A DNA stretch of 64,000 bases from positions 80,769 to 144,768 of the forward strand of contig NZ_JAHBYG010000003.1 in assembly GCF_019636075.1 (NCBI RefSeq), given 5' to 3'. The notes below the pieces were generated by a model that saw nothing but the letters and a program-made list of their open reading frames with translations, did no database searches and had not been told where the DNA came from. Positions 61,106 to 64,000 of the stretch are shown one piece after another. The stretch comes from Ferrovibrio sp. (GTDB lineage Bacteria > Pseudomonadota > Alphaproteobacteria > Ferrovibrionales > Ferrovibrionaceae). Every line of letters starts with the position of its first letter. The stretch's first letter is position 1. Both the position numbers and the translations under genes were made by a program.

Positions 61106-62566
61106 ATGAACTCGATGGCCCCCGCCCTGCCGCTGTTGCAGACCCAGGCCTATATCGATGGCGCCTGGGTTGCTGCCGATAGCGGCAAAACCTTTGCCGT
61201 GAATAATCCTGCCGATGGCGCCTTGATTGCGCAGGTGCCGGATATGGGGCCGGCGGAAGCGCGCCGCGCGATCGAGGCGGCGCATGCGGCTTTCGGGCCT
61301 TGGGCCAAGCTGATCGCCAAGCAACGCGCCGCCATGCTGCGCCGCTGGTTCGAGCTGATCATGGAAAACCAGGAGCAATTGGCCCGCTTGATGGTGTTGG
61401 AGCAGGGCAAGCCGCTGGCGGAGGCCATGGGCGAGGTGGTTTACGGCGCCAGCTTCGTGGAATGGTTCGCTGAGGAAGCCAAGCGCATTTATGGCGATGT
61501 GATTCCCAGCCATGGCGCTGATAAGCGCGTGGTGGTGCTGAAGCAGCCGGTTGGTGTGGTGGCGGCGATCACGCCGTGGAATTTCCCGATTGCCATGATC
61601 ACCCGCAAGGTGGCGCCGGCGCTGGCTACGGGCTGCACCGTGGTGGTGAAGCCTGCGGAAGACACGCCGCTTTGCGCGCTGGCCTTGGCGCTGTTGGCTG
61701 AAAAGGCCGGTCTGCCCAAGGGCGTGTTCAATGTGGTAACGGCCGCCGATGGCCGCGCCGTGGGGCTGGAACTCACCACCAACCCGTTGGTGCGCAAGAT
61801 TTCCTTCACCGGTTCCACGGAAGTGGGCAAGATTCTGATGCGGCAGGGCGCCGGCACGCTGAAGAAACTGTCGCTGGAACTCGGCGGCAATGCGCCCTTC
61901 ATCGTGTTCGACGATGCCGATCTCGATGCGGCGGTGGCCGGCGCCATGGCATCCAAATTCCGCAATACCGGGCAGACCTGCGTTTGCACCAACCGTTTCC
62001 TGGTGCAGGACAAGGTATTCGATGCCTTCGCCGCCAAGCTGGCGGCGGCGATGAAAACCCTCAAGGTCGGCCAGGGCTTCGAGGATGGGGTGAACCAGGG
62101 CCCTCTGATCAACCAGGATGCGCTGGATAAGGTGGAGCGCCTGGTGCAGGACGCGAAGGCCAAGGGCGCCAGCGTTTCCACCGGCGGCCAGCGCGACAGC
62201 CGCGGCGGCACCTTCTACCAGCCCACTTTGCTGGCCGGTGTAACCACCGAGATGGAATGCGCGAAAGAGGAATTGTTCGGCCCTGTCGCCGCACTTTATC
62301 GCTTCAAGGACGAAGCCGAGGCGATCCGCCTGGCCAACGACACGCCCTATGGCCTCGCGGCATATTTCTATGCGCGCGATATCGGTCGGGTCTGGCGCGT
62401 GGCGGAGGCCCTGGAAACCGGCATGATCGGCATCAACGAGGGCCTGATCTCCACGGCGGAAGTGCCGTTCGGCGGCGTGAAGGAATCCGGCATCGGCCGC
62501 GAGGGCTCGAAATACGGCATCGATAGTTTCATCGAGATCAAATATCTCTGCATGGGCGGCATCTGA
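61106..62566 (+). CDS. gabD: NAD(P)-dependent succinate-semialdehyde dehydrogenase (GabD-like aldehyde dehydrogenase)
   Basis: 486 residues. The catalytic Cys is C292 in NTGQTCVCTNRF, with a second Cys at 294 as in redox-sensitive GabD. The general base is E258 in LSLELGGNAPFIVF, and the cofactor segment is ITPWNFPIAMITRKVAPALATGCTVVVKP. Length and closing motif (EVPFGGVKESGIGREGSKYGIDSFIEIKYLCMGG) match GabD. It oxidises succinate semialdehyde to succinate or a related substrate. The ATG at 61106 is preceded by AGGAG at 6 nt. No gabT is adjacent. Confidence 0.9.
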   Translation: MNSMAPALPLLQTQAYIDGAWVAADSGKTFAVNNPADGALIAQVPDMGPAEARRAIEAAHAAFGPWAKLIAKQRAAMLRRWFELIMENQEQLARLMVLEQGKPLAEAMGEVVYGASFVEWFAEEAKRIYGDVIPSHGADKRVVVLKQPVGVVAAITPWNFPIAMITRKVAPALATGCTVVVKPAEDTPLCALALALLAEKAGLPKGVFNVVTAADGRAVGLELTTNPLVRKISFTGSTEVGKILMRQGAGTLKKLSLELGGNAPFIVFDDADLDAAVAGAMASKFRNTGQTCVCTNRFLVQDKVFDAFAAKLAAAMKTLKVGQGFEDGVNQGPLINQDALDKVERLVQDAKAKGASVSTGGQRDSRGGTFYQPTLLAGVTTEMECAKEELFGPVAALYRFKDEAEAIRLANDTPYGLAAYFYARDIGRVWRVAEALETGMIGINEGLISTAEVPFGGVKESGIGREGSKYGIDSFIEIKYLCMGGI

Positions 62567-62579
62567 GCCGCTCATGCAG
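62548..62579. terminator. Hairpin spanning the gabD stop codon, shared with the convergent dioxygenase gene
   Basis: CTGCATG-GGCGGC and GCCGCT-CATGCAG pair around an ATCTGA loop that contains the gabD TGA. With only 24 nt between the convergent stops, it may serve both genes. Confidence 0.5.
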
Positions 62580-62590
62580 GTAGGGCAGGT

Positions 62591-63451
62591 TCAAGCGTAG
62601 GAAGCGAACCGCTCCCATACATTGAACAGGCGGCGCACCTGAGTGCGATGCAGTAGCCGGCGAGCCGCCGGATCGAATGCATCGCGCCGGTGCATCACGC
62701 ATACATTATTCCACAACAGCAGATCACCTGGCTGCCAGCTATGGCGGAGGATGAATTGTTCCTGCGTGGCATGCGCCCAGAGCGTATCCAGCAAGTCGGC
62801 GCTTTCGCTTGCGCTCAGGCCTTCTACCTGGGTATTGGAGCGTCGGCCCAGCAGCAAGCAGGGGCGGCCGCTTACCGGATCGGTGGTGACGAGCGGATGC
62901 CAGTTGCCCTGGCCCGGCCGGGTTCCCACCCGGGCGGTGCCGGCGCTGGTATAGCCCGCATCATGCAGCAGGCGCAGACGGCCGATCCGGTTTTTCAAGT
63001 CATGGGGCAGGGCCTCGTAGGCCGCGCGCAGATCCAGAAACCAGGTGTCGCCGCCCTCGGCCGGTACTTCCACGGCCTGTAGCAGGCAGGCTACCGGCGG
63101 ATCCTGCACATAGGTCATGTCGCTGTGCCAGGACAATTCGCCATCCCCCAGGCCGCCCAGCTTACGGCCATCCTTGGCCACGATGTTGGAAACCACCGCT
63201 ACTTCGGGATAGCCGTCGGCATGGGATTTTTCGGTATCGAAATTGGGGGCGGGATCCAGCTTGCCCAACCTGCGGCTCAGGCTCAGAAGCGAGGCGTCGT
63301 CCAGAAACTGGCCTCGGAAGACCAGCACGGGAAAACGGTGCCAATGGTCCAGCAGGCTGGCCAAGGAGAAGTCATTCAGCCCTTGCTGAAAGTTAATTCC
63401 TTGGATTTCTGCGGCAATCTGGTTCCGCAATGGGGTGGCGGCAATGCTCAT
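62591..63451 (-). CDS. TauD/TfdA family 2-oxoglutarate-dependent dioxygenase
   Basis: 286 residues. The Fe(II) facial triad is H109 and D111 (WHSDMTY) and a C-terminal His at about 268 (LLHRTQVRR, whose Arg would bind 2-oxoglutarate). QAVEVPAEGGDTWFLDLRAAYEALP and QPGDLLLWNNVCVMHRRDAFDP are typical of the family. TauD releases sulfite from taurine; other members cleave aryl-oxyalkanoates or sulfate esters. The divergent sulfonate-type binding protein supports a sulfonate or sulfate-ester role, as inference. Confidence 0.9.
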   Translation of the reverse strand: MSIAATPLRNQIAAEIQGINFQQGLNDFSLASLLDHWHRFPVLVFRGQFLDDASLLSLSRRLGKLDPAPNFDTEKSHADGYPEVAVVSNIVAKDGRKLGGLGDGELSWHSDMTYVQDPPVACLLQAVEVPAEGGDTWFLDLRAAYEALPHDLKNRIGRLRLLHDAGYTSAGTARVGTRPGQGNWHPLVTTDPVSGRPCLLLGRRSNTQVEGLSASESADLLDTLWAHATQEQFILRHSWQPGDLLLWNNVCVMHRRDAFDPAARRLLHRTQVRRLFNVWERFASYA

Positions 63452-63647
63452 GGCAGGCTCCGGGCCGGGTCGATCATATATTCACATAAATACACGAGAT
63501 ATAAAAATAATATCATTGAATATTTGTATATAAATTAACAAACCAATTTAGTTTTGTAAAATAAACGCTGCGCCCTACCCTCTGGTCAATCCAGGCTTGG
63601 ACCAAAGATGCCCCAAGCACGGACCTAAAGATGCAAAGGGGTGCTTC
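63452..63647. promoter_or_regulatory. Very AT-rich divergent promoter region
   Basis: About 196 bp between the dioxygenase and the binding-protein gene. The stretch 63475-63565 is extremely AT-rich (runs such as ATATAAAAATAATATCATTG), in sharp contrast to the GC-rich genome. Several TATAAT-like hexamers occur on both strands. Likely an activator-dependent control region. Confidence 0.5.
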
Positions 63648-64000
63648 ATGTCTCTGTATAAACGTTTTCTGGTGGCTGGCGGTTTCACCGCCGCTCTCGT
63701 GCTTTCGGCCATTACCCCCAATCAGGCGCGGGCCGAAACCAATGAGGTGCGCATTGCCCAGCAATTCGGCCTGGCCTATCTGCCGCTGATCATCGTGAAA
63801 AACCAGAAACTCCTGGAGAAGCACCTGGCAAATGCCGGCCTGGCTTCCACCAAGGTCACCTGGGCGCGTCTGTCGGGCGGCAGTGCCACCAATGACGCAC
63901 TGCTCACCAACAGCGTGGATTACGTGGCCGCCGGCGTGGCGCCGCTGCTGATCCTCTGGGACAAGACCAAGGGCAACCTGGATGTGAAGGCGATCGGCGG
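63648..64000 (+). CDS. ABC transporter substrate-binding protein, NMT1/TauA-SsuA-like (N-terminal part)
   Basis: 117 codons are visible before the window ends. A signal peptide (FLVAGGFTAALVLSAITPNQARA) is followed by EVRIAQQFGLAYLPLIIVKNQKLLEKHLANAGL and LSGGSATNDALLTNSVDYVAAGVAPLLILWDK, typical of sulfonate/nitrate/taurine-type binding proteins. GGGG lies about 8 nt before the ATG at 63648. Divergent from the TauD-like gene; permease and ATPase genes are expected just beyond the window. Confidence 0.88.
   Translation, partial: MSLYKRFLVAGGFTAALVLSAITPNQARAETNEVRIAQQFGLAYLPLIIVKNQKLLEKHLANAGLASTKVTWARLSGGSATNDALLTNSVDYVAAGVAPLLILWDKTKGNLDVKAIG

Noticed and set aside
60980..62575. A minus-strand frame of about 531 codons antisense to gabD
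   Set aside because: gabD motifs are complete on the plus strand; the antisense translation has no recognisable domain.

Overview
The window is chromosomal DNA from a GC-rich alphaproteobacterium. This rests on gene content and order: an FtsZ-binding FzlA-type protein beside queG, the hemC-hemD-mitofilin-hemY cluster opposite tsaD-gpsA, glyQ-glyS-ppdK, a zf-CHCC protein beside polA, and a HemP/Hmu haem-uptake operon with its own tonB. I cannot name the genus; a Rhodospirillales-like lineage is a guess. There is no plasmid, phage or IS hallmark, no integrase or transposase, and no CRISPR array.

Layout. 0-7.9 kb: partial methyltransferase, tRNA-Val, an N-formylglutamate amidohydrolase, a divergent Lrp/phenylalanine-hydroxylase pair, fzlA, a Rid protein, queG, DUF983/CorA and a secreted glycerophosphodiesterase. 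7.9-16 kb: a seven-gene minus-strand branched-chain-amino-acid-type (HAAT) ABC operon with an acyl-CoA synthetase in the middle and two paralogous binding proteins at its end. 16-19.5 kb: LACTB2-like hydrolase, a three-domain lipoprotein, tRNA-Thr, a GST and TrmO. 19.5-26.6 kb: haem biosynthesis genes with alphaproteobacterial Mic60, divergent from tsaD-gpsA-EVE-Rieske. 26.6-33.9 kb: complete haem uptake operon (hemP, receptor, tonB, hmuSTUV) with a Fur-like box. 34-43.6 kb: EamA transporter, tRNA-Pro, polyprenyl diphosphate synthase, a tRNA methyltransferase-like gene, glyQS and a pyruvate phosphate dikinase with a lysine-rich N-terminal tail. 43.6-48.4 kb: a PilZ-containing GT2 polysaccharide synthase with an HlyD partner, divergent from a pentapeptide-repeat protein. 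48.4-52.5 kb: polA, a zinc-finger protein and an ABC ATPase without a visible permease.

52.6-58.0 kb looks like accessory DNA next to tRNA-Arg(CCG). It has a LysR-controlled module (carboxymuconolactone decarboxylase-like, PNPOx-like and the 39-codon stump of a DUF1348/NTF2-like gene). This abuts an ArsR-SRPBCC-dihydrofolate-reductase-like module and a PPK2. Two conserved modules appear joined at a deletion point. 58.0-60.9 kb holds a polysaccharide ABC exporter with an unusual ATPase, divergent from a GT2 glycosyltransferase. 61-64 kb has a GabD-type dehydrogenase, a TauD-like dioxygenase and, across a very AT-rich divergent promoter region, the start of a sulfonate/taurine-type binding protein.

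How the parts connect: haem can be made (hemC, hemD, HemY) or imported (Hmu), with a membrane-shaping mitofilin homologue encoded inside the biosynthesis cluster. Two polysaccharide systems are present, a synthase-dependent one (GT2-PilZ/HlyD) and an ABC-dependent one. I did not find one obviously unprecedented system. The best leads are the GT2-PilZ/HlyD/pentapeptide locus, the exporter ATPase with substituted motor residues, the MliC-COG3650-META lipoprotein, the lysine-rich PpdK tail and the rearranged tRNA-Arg-linked region.
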